Below are positions 42,759 to 55,191 of a DNA stretch of 60,000 nucleotides, in pieces. The stretch spans positions 564,884,510-564,944,509 of the forward strand of contig NC_081413.1 of assembly GCF_030272615.1 (NCBI RefSeq). The letters are read 5' to 3'. How positions within the stretch are numbered: the stretch's first letter is position 1; each line of letters starts with the position of its first letter. Origin of the DNA: Cryptomeria japonica. Lineage: Eukaryota; Streptophyta; Pinopsida; Cupressales; Cupressaceae. The notes beneath the pieces are model-generated. The model was given only the letters and a program-made list of their open reading frames with translations, ran no database searches and was not told the origin of the DNA. A program made the translations under genes and the position numbers.

Positions 42759-45357
42759 CATTGAGTATTAGTTCCCTTGATGTGAATCAAGTTGACATGA
42801 TCCTCCACATGAGTAATGCAACTTATCATACTACCATAATCAAATGGTACATTATTGTAGTTAATATTGTTGGTAGTATGAGACTGACCAGTGTTGGACA
42901 TGCTAGCTTCTCCCTAATGTTTAGGAAGAGCATCCTTAGACATGCCTAGGTTAGCATTGGGAAAATTTCTTGTGGTGGGGTCGATGTCAATTTTTCCTTG
43001 ATTAATGAGATCCTAGACCAAATGTTTGAGCTTCATGCACTTGTTCGTGGCATGACCTTTGATACAATGATAGGCACAATACTCGTTTTCCCTATACCAA
43101 TCAGGCTTAGGCTTGGACTCATAAAATGGTTGTGTTTGTGGATATACAATGATATTATGTTGCTCCATGCATTTGAAAAATTATATTTAAGGGTTCCCCC
43201 ATAGGAGTAAACTGACACCTTGGGTTATTGTGACCTGTTTGACAAGGAGGAGATTGAGCAATAGTGATCATGTTTGTTCAATTTGCCTAAGAATTTTGCA
43301 TCTGCACTTGAGGATGATGATAAGTCTAAGGTGGTGGATTGACATAGATGGTCAGTGAGGGATTGAGGTACAATTGCTGTGGGGGATTGGCAAATGTCTG
43401 CAGGGGCGGTGGCTTTGTGGCTATGATCATTTGCACTATCTTGGAATTAGTGGCTTTGTGGCTATGATTTTGATGATTCCTTCGTCGATCAATGCCTTTT
43501 TTTACTGACCATCCTTTAGACATGATATCTTTGAATGTGCTTGTGTTGTTTAATCATATGTGATATGCAATCTTTGGGTGGAGATTATCGATGAATATCG
43601 GGACCAATTGAGTATCAGGTACTACACATGGGAGACGATCAACAAGGGCTCTCCATCTTTGGATGAAGTCTAAGAGGATTTCACCTCCTTTTTGTTTGGT
43701 TTGACAGAGGTCAAGCATGAAAATGCCATTTTCCATGTTATAATGGTAGTGAGCCACAAACCTCTCTGATAAGTCCACTAATGTCGTGATAGTGTCGAAT
43801 GGCAACTTGGAAAACCATTCTAAATATGGTCCACTGAAACTCTTAGGAAACATACCGAGGAGATAATTGTCGCAATATCCTAACTCTTGGCAGACTATGT
43901 AAAACTCCTTGATATGATGGCCCAGGTCACCTTTCCCCTTATATTTATCAAACTTTAGTGTTTAAAAGTGTTTGGGAAATGACATTGTCATTATTGACTT
44001 GTCGAATGGGTAAGGTAAAAGATCATCTAATTTGAAATCTCGCTTGGAGTTGCTGTCTTGTAAGGTTTTGAGAGCTACTTTCATTTCTTCCCATCTGATA
44101 TTAATTAGAAATGGATTGCGAGACAACATAGGAGACTGATAGTGTAGTGTTTAATATTCCACTTGATGTGAATGGATGTAGTTTGATTGTTGTGGAAAAA
44201 TTTGATATCTTGTTGTGTTTTGATAGACAAGGACATGTTGCTAGACAAGTGGTTGTTGTGAGTATGTCACAACATTCTGTTGTGGAGTGATATATTGTTG
44301 TTGATACTGCACATTTGGAAGTTGTTGGACTTGAGGAGTACCACCTTGAAGATAGCTACCCTAGTATAATTAGGATGGGGTACATTGGATTGCACATTAT
44401 ACGATGGAGGGTTTTGACTAGCGCCACCTGGCAGTTGATGAGTGTTCATAATGACATAGGATGAAGATGGTGCTTGTAAGTAACTGAATCGCGGTTGTGA
44501 TACGATAGGTTGTGAAGTCACTTGTAATTGATATTGAGGAGTGCTAAGAACTTGTGGCATGGATTGCACAGGTGGGGGTGTGGATGATGTTGGCACTATG
44601 TAACTCATGCCCCCAGTCATAGACTATGTAATAGGTGGTGGTGGATAGCCAGGCATCCCTGCAGTCCAAGATGACATTTGTGTAGGAGTTAAGTTCACTG
44701 GTCAAGTAATTGGATTAATAAAAGGGGTGACATGTACCACATTAGAGGTCAAAGGCATCTTAGCCACCATTAGGATTGAAGTGATAAGCTACGCAGATGG
44801 TGCAATAGTTATTGCATTGAAGATAACTCCACCTAAGGATGGAGGAAGTACAATCCTAAGAAGTTGGCATAGAAAGGTTGATAATGCCTTCCCAATATAC
44901 CCATGGTTGGTAATTTGAGCGATGCGAGCTGGGTATTCTATTGTGGTGTCACCATCGACATTTGGATTTCTTGTTGAATCAGAAAGATGATGATGAGGGT
45001 TGTTGTGGAGGTACTTGTTGTTGAGGAGGTTCTTGTGGACTAGTAATCACATGTGTATCAGGTGATGCAATAGTCATAACTTGGGCAACCATATTCACAA
45101 AAATGAGGTTCTTAAGACTTTCAATGATCTCATCGACCATTTGAGTGTTATTCAGATTTGACAAGAATTGATCAATAGGATTGACTTGGACATCTATCTC
45201 ATCAGGTTGATTAACCCTAGTTTCATTAGAGACAATGGGATTAAGTGGATCATAACTAATAGGAACATTTTTTTAAAATAATAGGATTGACGTCCAAGTC
45301 GAGATTTAGTTGCAAATCTAAAAATTTGACTTCGAATTGAGAAGGTTGTTGTTCCAT
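42759..45357 (-). pseudogene. Tat gag
   Basis: The minus-strand ATG at 45357 opens MEQQPSQFEVKFLDLQLNLD. Further on come VDEIIESLKNLIF, a Pro/Gln-rich stretch (SPQEPPQQQVPPQQP) and a long Ser/Pro/Gln region (44267-44620). The capsid domain (43554-43853) has FPKSFSGPYLEWFSKLPFD, LSERFVAHYHYNMENG, MLDLCQTKQKGGEILLDFIQ and LVPIFIDNLHP, clear retrotransposon gag features. A CCHC-like finger (CAYHCIKGHATNKC) lies near 43060-43100. Frameshifts and stops break the frame. The gene continues at 34748 beyond E1. Gag forms the particle in which cDNA is made. Confidence 0.8.
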
Positions 45358-48308
45358 TTCTTGTCGAGATCGGGACTGAGTGGTGACAAGCATGAATCAT
45401 TGGATGAAGAGATATGATGATGAAAAAACAATGCTAACATCAAGGATTGGATTAATTGAATTATTTGATCAAATTGATGAAATGAATGATGAAATGAGAA
45501 ATGACTAAACCAAAGACAGATTGACTTGGAAACTTGCACTCAAATTGCAAATGGATAATGTTTAAATAAATCAATGCGACATTGAAGTTGCTCAAGAGGA
45601 TGCACTCAAGCAACAAGATAAATCAATGTAGACCAAAACTCTGGCTCCAGGTAATAAGGCCACAAAATATTAAACTCTAGACATGATATAGTTGAAGAGC
45701 CAATGATAAATGTTGCGCAAAAAGATGTAGACTATATTGCAATTGTGGAATATGAGACCAAAATGGATTGATTTTTGATTGATTTGATTGATTCGATGAA
45801 TCACTTGATGAACTAGATTAAAGGATTGAATGATTGATCGAAAAAGGATAAATGATTTAGTAAGATGGCTAGCCAAAAGGGTTGGACATGATGAATCAAA
45901 TGACTCAAACTAGTTATACGGGTAGACCAATTCGAAACTCAATTGATGTTGAATAATTTGATTGGTGACACAATTGATTGGATAAAATATTGATTCGATT
46001 GAAAGATTAATCCCTAACTTAGGCAAGATGCAATGATGATAGGGAAATGAAGATGTGAGATGACGATAATGATGATGCAAACTCTAAATGATGACCAAGA
46101 TTGGCTCGACAACTGGTATGACCAATGTGATGATGAAACTTGGAATCTTGGTAGACGATAATAATGATGTAGACGAAACCAAAACAAAACTAGGCAACAA
46201 GAAACCTACTAGACTAGTATATCAACCTAAACTTCGGAAAAAATGGGTAGCATAACAAGGAAAAAGGCATTCCTGCGACCTCTAGGTGCAAACCTGACGT
46301 TCTTCATAGAAATCCCAGGATTTCTAATTGCAAACCTACAGTTTCCACAAGACTTGGTAAATGAAAGACAAAGGGACAATGTTCTCGACATCCCAGGGTG
46401 CAAACCCACTATTGCACAAATGAGAGGATTGAATTGGGAAAACATGTTATCATTGTTTTGAAGACTCGATAAAATGACAATTTTTTATGCAAACTTGTTG
46501 CTTCAAAAAATATGGTAAATTGAATCAACAAAGAAGTAGTATTTCTGCTGTTTCGACATGCTGGACAAATTGATTTGACAAAACAACAATGTTCCCGTCA
46601 TTTGAGAGGACCTGGTAACTGACTTGGGGAGAGGCATTCCCGCCACTTTCAAGTGCAAACCCACAGTTATGTGAATAAGGAAAACTAACTCAAGAGAACA
46701 ATGTTCCCGTAGTTCTAGGATGAAGTCTCATGGTTTCGAGACAATGAACTTACGGTTTTTGACAAACTAAAGTGATGAAAATGGGCTGCAAAATCACTAT
46801 TTTTGAGACTTGACTTGGGGAAAAGAGATAGTAACACAAAAACACAACAAGCATACAAGCAAAAACATTTGACTCAACTAGACAATGAGGGCCTAGATTA
46901 GCCTATAGTCATTTTACTGGTATGAATGAACACAACGCAATTCTAATCATGTACTTCTTAGATTGGAAATGTGACACTACTTGCTAAATCCCCACTTGGA
47001 TTTCTCCAGATACTTAAACAAAGTGGACAAAAAAGAGATTTTGGTGGCACTAGGTCCCCCACCATGACACACACTTCCCAGGTGCACCAAAATCTCATAG
47101 CCTGATGATCCAAAGATCTTATGAACCAAACAAAGGGAATCTATATTAACAATGCAAAGTACAAATTGGAGTGGCTTCTTAGGTCCAACCTCCTACACCA
47201 ACAAGCAAAGGGTTTTGGGCCACTATAACACAAGTGTTTAGTTAGAATCTAGGGAATCCAACACCCTGCATGTGCCAAGTCAACCGTACTTTGAGTATTA
47301 ACTCATTTTAGATTGACAAGAATGATATAAGCTAATACCAGCAGGCTCTGACTTTCATCTCAACTTTGTTTATATAGCAAACCATAATAGTAACACTTGA
47401 GTCATTCCCTCTCACCAACATATTGCACTGGGAGGCAAGCTTGCTAATAAAAAAGTACATGTTCTCTTACACCCAAGGCCACTCAAATGCGTGAGGGGAG
47501 AGGATACTTGTATATTATTTTAGGGATCTAATCTAACAAAGATAATACACAACAATCAAGGTAATTTAATTTAAGAAATTGAAGTGTTTTCTAACTACTC
47601 AAAAGACATTGGGTTCATTTTAACCAAATTTGCAAGTGCACCCCCCTTTGGTTGTCCTACAACAAACAAGTTAGTGTTTTTGGTTTTAAGGGTCTTCTAT
47701 TAATGAATCTGCATAAATGTGAGCAAAAATTAGAAAACAACAATAGATTAGTGGGTTAGCAATAGAATCATGATATGAACATTCAAGAAAATGACAAAAA
47801 TTGAAAACATAGAGCGATCCCGTTGTCTGATAGAGAAAACCTGCTATATCTAAAAAACTATTTGCAAACCTGCCATTTCACTGAGCATTCCCATGGTTTT
47901 ACTAGTAAAATAATTTTGTTGAAAAAATAAAGAATAAAAAAACACAGACAAAGAAGAAAACCCACTACTTCTCTGTGCAATCTCGCCATTTTACTACGTA
48001 AACCCACTACTTTACCCTGCAAACCCATTGTTTGATTGTGAATTGACATAATAAAATAAAAAACCCAAGAGCATAATTTTGATTTTATACCTTCCGTATG
48101 GTTGCGGGAATGTGTTCTTGTCGTTTCTTTCATCAATCCCGTGGTTTAAGGCAGTGTTCCTACCATTTCTCAAAATTGCGTTGGTGATGAAATAGACTTC
48201 CGCCAATGCATAAATCCACCTATATTCCCGCCTTTTTGCCTGCAAGTGCTCAAAATCTATGAAAAACACATTCAAATAACAAAAAACGCAACATATGACC
48301 CGTGAAGT
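45358..48308 (-). other. Tat 5' leader with degenerate short repeats
   Basis: About 3 kb between the 5' LTR and gag with no convincing gene. At 46245-46760 and again at 47820-48230 it holds many imperfect copies of two alternating words, GTGCAAACCCAC and TTCCCGCC/TTCCCGTA. They are spaced about 20-60 bases apart. A 92-codon and a 132-codon minus frame (47858-48410) read through the second block and I treat them as chance. Confidence 0.55.
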
Positions 48309-48332
48309 GGGTCCCACTAGGCGTGCTAGAAA
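48309..48332 (-). other. Tat primer binding site region
   Basis: On the minus strand the bases after the 5' LTR read TTTCTAGCACGCCTAGTGGG. The position and the GCACGCC core fit a plant Ty3 primer site, with decay; I do not assign the tRNA. Confidence 0.45.
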
Positions 48333-49336
48333 TGTGTGTAAAAATGTGAGTACTAAAATGATTGAAAATATATTTAACAATTTTAACTTCACAATCAACA
48401 AGTAAAACACTCAAGATCAGACAATAAAAATAAAGCTAAAATGACAATTAATAAGAAAGAAAATGCAAACTTAATAGCTCCTTTTTCTTAGGATTTGTCC
48501 TTCAATTTGGTTTGGTGTGTGCTCGATTTCTACAATTCCAAGGGTGCTTGAATGCACTCAATGATTATAAGTATGCAAACTAGACTAAAATGGATGCAAA
48601 TGGATGTGATATGAGGTTGCAAATGAGAATGATATGAGTAATTATTAATTCACCATTACGATGACATGGTTGCATGAAAGTGGATGAATTGTGAAGAAAA
48701 GGGAGGGATTAAATAGCCATAGATGGGAGATGAGGCTTTAAAATGAGATATTTTTCCTCAAAGAGGATAAGTGGCGATCCTCAAGATGCCATGTGGAATG
48801 AGAAGTGGCTAAGCCCAAAATGACAAGTGTCCTTGACAGGGGAAAGTGTCATGGAGAGGAATGACAAGTGTCCCCAAGGACACATATCTATTTGGGGAAG
48901 AAACACCCAAATAAAAGGATTATTTTCCAAATATTAATAATATTGGGAATGTGCACACACATTTGAGGGGGCTAGAAAGGATAGGGTTGGTTAGAACACA
49001 AGGGTTAGGTAGTGGGTTAGGTTAGGATGCATGTGGGGAAATAGAATTGATTTAATTAATCAATTCTATAATGGAAAAAGAGGAAAATGACGAAAGGTGA
49101 ATTACATAGTCAAATTATGCATTTAATTTATTTAATAGAAGATTGGATCAAATTTAATTAATTAAATGATTTATGATTGTCAAATAATTGATTAAAAGAG
49201 GACTATATCACAATTAATAAAATTAATTATCTAGGAGGGAAAACTAATTAATTAAATAATGCATAATTATTTAATTTAAAAGTAGTTAGGATAGCTTAAT
49301 TTAATTAATTAGATTGATCAAATTTAGTTGTCTACA
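48333..49336 (-). repeat. Tat 5' LTR (1004 bp)
   Basis: It starts TGTGTGTAAAAATGTGAG and ends TAGTTGTCTACA, matching 13754-14731. It contains an extra short segment near 48740-48790 that the left copy lacks. Confidence 0.9.
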
Positions 49337-49517
49337 GGAGTGTGAGATTTTTCTCCCAAAAGGGTTTTCCCCACGTAAATCATTATATTGTGGTATGAAT
49401 GTTATTTATGTTTATCTTTATTATTTTTGTAGCTATTGTAAAGATCTATTTATTTTTGCATCACCCCCTTGTTACGACTAGTGTAGGAATTTGTTTCTCT
49501 AGCGTAACTTCCATACA
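49337..49517 (+). repeat. copia-A 5' LTR, right part
   Basis: Continuation of 13370-13753 after the Tat insertion. The duplicated GGAGT (49337-49341) is followed by GTTTTCCCCACGTA (about 49363) and the LTR ends CTTCCATACA at 49517. Confidence 0.65.
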
Positions 49518-49519
49518 AG

Positions 49520-49532
49520 TGGTATCAGAGCC
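49520..49532 (+). other. copia-A primer binding site (tRNA-iMet)
   Basis: TGGTATCAGAGCC lies two bases after the LTR end, complementary to initiator methionine tRNA. Confidence 0.8.
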
Positions 49533-49859
49533 TGATCACCTTTGGTTTTAGTTGTGGGTTGTTGGATTTTTTTAACTACTCTGGATCTGAGTAAGAGCTT
49601 GTTCAAAAGATATTGGTGATCATGTTGCATAATTTTTAGATGGAAAGTTAGCTTGGGAGAATAGATTTGAATAAATTTTCTAGAATTAATTTTGAAATGT
49701 TGAATTTAAAGATGAGGATCTATTAATAGATCGATATTTGTGGGATGTTATTGATGAGAATGTCTTAAGACCTATAAACCCTTCTATTTGGATGAATTAC
49801 AAACCACCTAGAAGCATTCAATATCTTGATGGCTCAATTGTCATCTGTTTATGTCAAGA
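49533..49859 (+). pseudogene. copia-A gag, N-terminal fragment
   Basis: Degenerate frames contain DLLIDRYLWDVIDENV-like residues (about 49710-49765), a typical early copia gag segment, with many stops. The gene is interrupted by element E2 at 49860 and its remainder is outside the window. Confidence 0.55.
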
Positions 49860-50066
49860 TGGATGTATTGAACACTTCCAAATATTGAGAGGGGAAAGGT
49901 GAATCAACATATATTAAAAGTCAATCAAATCAACTACTCAATTATCATTCATACCATTTACCACAAGTGCAAAAATAAAAACATTTGAAAAGTACAAAAG
50001 AAATCACATAGGAACACCAACATTTAATGTGGAAAACCTAACGAGGGAAAAAACCATGGTGAGAAC
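49860..50066 (-). repeat. E2 3' LTR, distal part
   Basis: Read on the minus strand, this ends ATACATCCA and contains CACCATGG, GTTAGGTTTTCCACA and GTTGATTCACCTTTCCCCTC. These are the 3'-end landmarks shared by E1-type LTRs. copia-B splits it from the proximal part at 55752. Confidence 0.6.
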
Positions 50067-50626
50067 TGTTGATTCAAGTAGAATCAATCAGATAAAACCA
50101 TATACCTATCTGTTTATATCAAATGAAGAAAGACGGTAATGCAGATATATATTTCATATGAATGATTTATATATTGAACCTCTTCACTATCAAATTACAA
50201 TTAATACATGTCCAAAACATTATTGATATATAATCAGGTTATATTAGAATTGACCCGAATTATTTATCTGGCTTGTTTGTTTTGATACCGATTCATTATT
50301 GAGCGTGTTTACAATGGCACAGATTAGTTATCATAGACACCGAATGGATTGGTTGCCATATGGAAGAGTCACGACCAAGTGACATCTTGGTTGGACATGT
50401 CTAAAAGATAATGTCCGATCAAGGTGCCACTTGATCGTGACTACCTTACTATATATGCATCATTCAAAAGAAAGGGGATGACATTGAAATCAATACATGT
50501 TCATCCTCTATACCAGCAGCAAATGAAGACAACAATATTATTGTCATAGTCATAATACCTAAATCTGAAATACACCATCTTGCATATAACTTGTTCATTA
50601 AATTGGAAATTGCAATAACATTTACA
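50067..50626 (+). repeat. copia-B 5' LTR (560 bp)
   Basis: Direct copy of 55192-55751. It includes a 34-bp imperfect inverted repeat (arms 50368-50401 and 50407-50441). Confidence 0.95.
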
Positions 50627-50639
50627 TGGTATCAGAGCC
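50627..50639 (+). other. copia-B primer binding site (tRNA-iMet)
   Basis: TGGTATCAGAGCC begins at the base after the LTR. Confidence 0.9.
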
Positions 50640-50715
50640 AAGTTATAGAACCTGAGTTTATTCAATTTTGTGGAAAATTTAAGAACTAGTTTATATCAAG
50701 CATTCTATTTCTCTA

Positions 50716-51465
50716 ATGGCCAATGCTATGAGATTTGAAGATAGACTTGGTGTGGGTGATGATTTCTCCACATGGAAGTTTAGAATCAAGATGATTCTAA
50801 GGGAGAGAAAAGTCGAAACTTTTATGAAGACTGAATCTACGGAACTAGAGACCAAACCTGACAAAACATCATGGTTAGAAGGAAATGAAAAAGCAATCGA
50901 GATTATTGTTGATGGGGTGAGAAATAACATAATGCCCATTATAAAAAAACATGAAATGGCTTTTGAAATGTTCAAAGCACTTGTAAACACATTTGAGATA
51001 TCAAATGCAAGTCGAACTCTGCCCCTGAAGCGATAAATCAATCATATAACCATGAACAGAGGAGAGACATTAAACGCCTACTTCATGAGGATCTCAACTC
51101 TAAGAGATGAACTAGCTACTCTAGGATATGAGATCCAGAGCAAAGAGTTAACACTCATTGCTCTAGATGGGTTACCTAGTACATGGGAAACATTTGTCCA
51201 GGGCATCAGTGCAAGGGACAAAAATCCTGAGTTTGAAAGACTAAGAGATGACTGTCTCCAAGAGGAATCTAGATTGAATAAGAAATGAATAAAACATAAG
51301 AATATAGATGAAGACCTACAAGTCCTAAACACTAACTCCACCAAGCAAAACAAGAAAAGGCAGTTTAGGAAGAGAAAAGGTCATTAAGGCAAGAACACTT
51401 CAAAGAAGGACTTATCTCACATCCAATGTTATAGATGTGATCAGTTCGGACACTACGTTGCAAAG
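50716..51465 (+). pseudogene. copia-B gag
   Basis: The frame from the ATG at 50716 opens MANAMRFEDRLGVGDDFSTW, with the W-x-x-K/R pattern of copia gags. It continues through ALVNTFEISNASRTLPL, LNAYFMRISTLRDELATLG and ALDGLPSTWETFV to the zinc knuckle CYRCDQFGHYVAKC at 51427-51468. All are in one frame with stops at 51034 (TAA), 51286 (TGA) and 51385 (TAA). The protein would package the RNA. The stop at 51034 may replace a Gln or similar codon. Confidence 0.9.
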
Positions 51466-54400
51466 TGCATGGAAAGAACCAAGCAAAATGCTACATTTGC
51501 CAAAGCAGGAAAGACTAAAGAGGAAGATGACTCCAGAAAGTATGTATTCTACTCAGCACTCACAAGCCAAGCTTCTAACAAGATCAACTCATGGGTGATT
51601 GACAGTGGTTCATCCAGGCACATCACAGGGTTTAGAGAAGTACTTGACTCCATGACAGAGGAGAGTAATGAGGAAGTAACCATCAGAGATGACTCCACAC
51701 ATCCAGTCAGAGGAATGGAAACTTGCACCATCAAATTGAAGACATGCATATCCTTATGACTCGAAGGAGTACTATATGTCCCCGACATCAAAAGGAATCT
51801 ATTCTCTATATCGGCACTGGAAGATAATAGATACAGAGTGACATTCATGGACAACAGAGTATTGGCTTGGCCAAAGAACTCTTCCATCAAGAAGGCAAAG
51901 ACCATTGGATAGAGACAAGGCTATTTGTATGAGTTGTGCACAGAACCCAACCTAGCCCTAATCCATGAAGCCACTAATACAAATGAAGTTTGGCATAGAA
52001 GATTAGGCCATCTGAATTTTAGGGCTTTATCTTCAATGGAAAACCTTTTCACAGGTCTACCTAAGTTAAAACAAGATCATTCAGGGGCATGCAAAGGATG
52101 TGCCCTAGGTAAAAATACCAAGGGTGCATTCCAAAATAGTACTAGGAAAACTAGTAAAGTTCTAGAGTTAGTTCATTCTGATGTATACGGACCTATGTCC
52201 GTACCCTCTCTAGGGGGTTCTTGTATTATGTAATATTTGTTGATGACTACTCTAGGAAGACTTGGATCTACTTTCTGAAATGTAAAGAATCAGAAGAGAT
52301 CCTCTCTAGGTTTAAAGAATTTAAATCACTAACTGAAAACTACTTTGGAAACAAAGTTAAAACCCTTAGAACTAACAATGGGGGAGAATACACATTAGAT
52401 TCATTTAGAGAATTTTGTAGAGATAATGGGATTAAGAGGGAGCTTACTATACCTTATAACCCCCAACAAAATGGGGTAGCTGAAAGAAAAAATAGGACTA
52501 TAGTCAAAGCTGCCAAGGCCATGAATCTAGATCAAAACCTTAACACAAATCTCCGGGCAGAAGCATCCAGCACTGCTGTTTATATACAGAACAGATGCCC
52601 ACACTCCCATCTTGAAGATAAAACTCCTGAGGAAGTATTCACTAAAATTAAGCTAGATATCAGCCACCTTAGGATATTTGGGTGTCCTGTCTATATCCAT
52701 GTACCTAAAGAAAAAAAACTAAAACTAGACCCTTCTGGAAAAAGAGGAATGCTTGTAGGATATAGTGAAACCTCCAAAGCCTACAAAATCTATGTACTTG
52801 GTCAAAGAAATATTGAACTAAGTAGGGATGTAATCTTTGAGGAATACTTAGCCTTCAAAAGAGCTCCGAGCTCCATAGAACCTGAAATCTATGTCCCTAT
52901 TTCTAACTTAGATGAAGATCTTGCTCCTGAGTTTCAAAGGGAGAATCTAGATGAAACTAAAAATGAAAATGAACAGTCACTTAGAAATGTCAAGAAAAGA
53001 CCACTATGGGCCACCAAAACAATAGAAGAAGCTCAGAGGTTTGCTGCTCCTTTAGGAACCTTCAGAGAAAGCAAAAAGCCTAATAAATTTACTAGCTATG
53101 TTTCTCTTATGAATGATCTATCTAAAAATGAACCTGACAATGTAACTGATGCCCTTAAACATCAAGTATGGAAGGATGCTATGTCTGAAGAGTATCAATC
53201 CATAATGAAAAATTATGTATGAGAGATTGTTCCTAGGCCAACTAAGAAATCTGTTGTTTCTTCTAAATGGCTTTTTAAGATCAAACATGCAACAGGTGGC
53301 AGTATTGAAAAACATAAGGCAAGATTTGTAGCTAGAGGGTTCTCTCAAAAGGAAGGAATAGACTATGAAGAGACATTTGCTCCCGTAGCCAGATATACCT
53401 CAGTAAGGACTGTGCTAGCCATTGTAGCAGCAAAGGGATGGAAGGTACACCAAATGGATGTAAAGACAACTTTTATTAATGGAGATATCTTTGAAGAAGT
53501 ATACCTAGAGCAACCTGAAGGGTTTGAGATTCATCATGAAGAGTCTCATGTGTGTAGACTCAAGAAATCTCTATATTGGCTTAAACAGGCTCCCAGGGCC
53601 TGGTATGAAAGAATTGACACATATCTATCAAAACTAAGTTTCTCTAAAAATGATGCAGATCCTAATCTCTACTACAAACAGAACAAAGTTGATATGCCAA
53701 TATTGATTTTATATGTTGATGACTTATTAATCACAAGAGAAGATCACCATATAGATCAATGCAAGAAAGATCTATCCAAAGAATTTGATATGAAGGATTT
53801 GGGATTCCCTCATTATTTCCTAGGGTTGGAAGTATGGCAAAATTCTGATAACATTATTCTAAACCAAGGCGAGTATACCTTAAACATTCTGAAGAGATTT
53901 GGAATGCTAAACTGTAGACCCATGACCGCTCCAATGGAAACCAATCTTCATAAACTTAAAGAAGCAGCAGCAGAATCACCTTCTATTGACCCCACTCTAT
54001 ACAGGCAGATGATTGGGTCTCTTATGTACCTGGTAAATACAAGACTAGATATCTGCTATGTAGTGAATGCTTTGAGTCAATTTATGTGTGAGCCAAAGGA
54101 GATACACCTAGTTGCAGTAAAACACATTATGAGATATTTACAAGGTGCCTTGAATCTTGGTCTCAAGTATGAGAAAGTTGATCTTAATCTACATGGATTC
54201 ACCGATTCAGATTGGGCTGGAAGTGTGACTGATAGGAAAAGCACCTCTGGGTGCTGCTTTAGTTTGGGATCAACCATGATATCCCGGATCAGCAAAAAGC
54301 AGTCTTCTGTAGTGCAAAGTTCCACTGAGGCTGAATACATTGCGGCCTCCATGGCTGCTCGAGAAGCAGTGTGGCTTAGAAAATTACTTGTGGGATTGTT

Positions 54401-54656
54401 TGGTGATCCTATGAAGCCTACTATTATCCATTGCAACAATCAAAGTTGCATAAAACTTTCAGTGAATCTAGTGTTCCATGATAGATCCAAGCATATTGAG
54501 ATTCCATACCATTACGTGTGAGATATGGTAGACAAAAATGTGATCGAATTGGAGTATGTGAATACATGAGACCAGACTGCAGATATTCTGACCAAACCCC
54601 TTTCCAGAGTGAAGGTTGATCACTTCAGAAAAGGTTTGGGTATGATAAAAAGGTAA
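51466..54656 (+). pseudogene. copia-B pol: protease, integrase, RT, RNase H
   Basis: Order: protease SWVIDSGSSRHITG (about 51590), GAG-pre-integrase VWHRRLGHLNF (51990) with CKGCALGK, integrase core VHSDVYGPM (52170), RTNNGGEY (52368) and NGVAERKNRTI (52476). RT follows with KHKARFVARGFSQ, QMDVKTTFINGD, and YVDD in ILYVDDLLIT (about 53710). RNase H has FTDSDWAGSVTDRKSTSG, SSTEAEYIAAS and KHIEIPYHYV. Stops lie at 51757, 51910, 53220, 54519 and 54567. One base is missing near 52215, after GGS, shifting the frame. The integrase triad's second Asp is Asn (codon AAC at 52374). The frame ends at 54654-54656. Confidence 0.95.
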
Positions 54657-55180
54657 TCTGTTTTGTAACCTATACTTGCATATCAATAATATGTTTAATG
54701 TGTAAACTTCTTTGTCATGTTAGGACTTCTATGGGTGTAACCCCCCGTGTTCATATTCAAGAAGTGACGACTTTTCAAATATTGTACACTTGTATGGGAA
54801 CATCATAAGGTGACGATCTTATGATGTTCAAACTAGTTATCGTGATAGGATCTCTGATATGTCATGGATGTGCCATGATTGTGTTGTGATATTACATTTG
54901 AAATAGAATGCTAGTGCACTTATCACAACTTGGATATGTTGAAAATTTAATTATTTTCATATGATTATCCTTAGTATTGCATGTGTAGGCAATATTTATA
55001 GCACGTTCTTAGGTGATATCATGTCATTACAAATTGACTAACCCCTTGTATCACATGTTTAGGTGATACTTCATAATTGAATGGTATAATCCTATGTAGA
55101 GTAAGATTATGAAACCTCATAAGGAATCCTGACCATCATAAGAAATGAGATGATAGATATGGTAACTTTATCTTCTCTAG
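54657..55180 (+). other. copia-B 3' untranslated region
   Basis: AT-rich sequence between pol and the polypurine tract. I see no frame or motif other than two AAGTGACGAC/AGGTGACGAT words (54762 and 54809). Confidence 0.6.
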
Positions 55181-55191
55181 CTAAGAGGGAG
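55181..55191 (+). other. copia-B polypurine tract
   Basis: CTAAGAGGGAG stands immediately before the right LTR. Confidence 0.75.

Larger units (their letters stand above)
13754..49336 (-). mobile_element. Tat-type Ty3/gypsy element, about 14.2 kb net, hosting three nested insertions
   Basis: LTRs at 13754-14731 and 48333-49336 are direct copies, both ending CTACA on the plus strand. GGAGT flanks both sides (13749-13753 and 49337-49341), a perfect target duplication. On the minus strand the order is 5' LTR, primer site, leader, gag, PR, a G-patch-like linker, RT, RNase H, a second RNase H, integrase, 3' noncoding, polypurine tract and 3' LTR. The second RNase H between RNase H and integrase is the mark of the Tat lineage. 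Removing the CACTA element (16925-28834), the solo LTR (29899-31399) and E1 (34749-42763) leaves about 14.2 kb, large for Ty3 elements but in the range of Tat/Ogre relatives. All coding parts carry stops, frameshifts or lost catalytic residues. Confidence 0.9.

Noticed and set aside
47858-48410. 92- and 132-codon minus-strand frames
   Set aside because: They cross the leader repeats and extend into the 5' LTR, so cannot be a conserved gene of the element.
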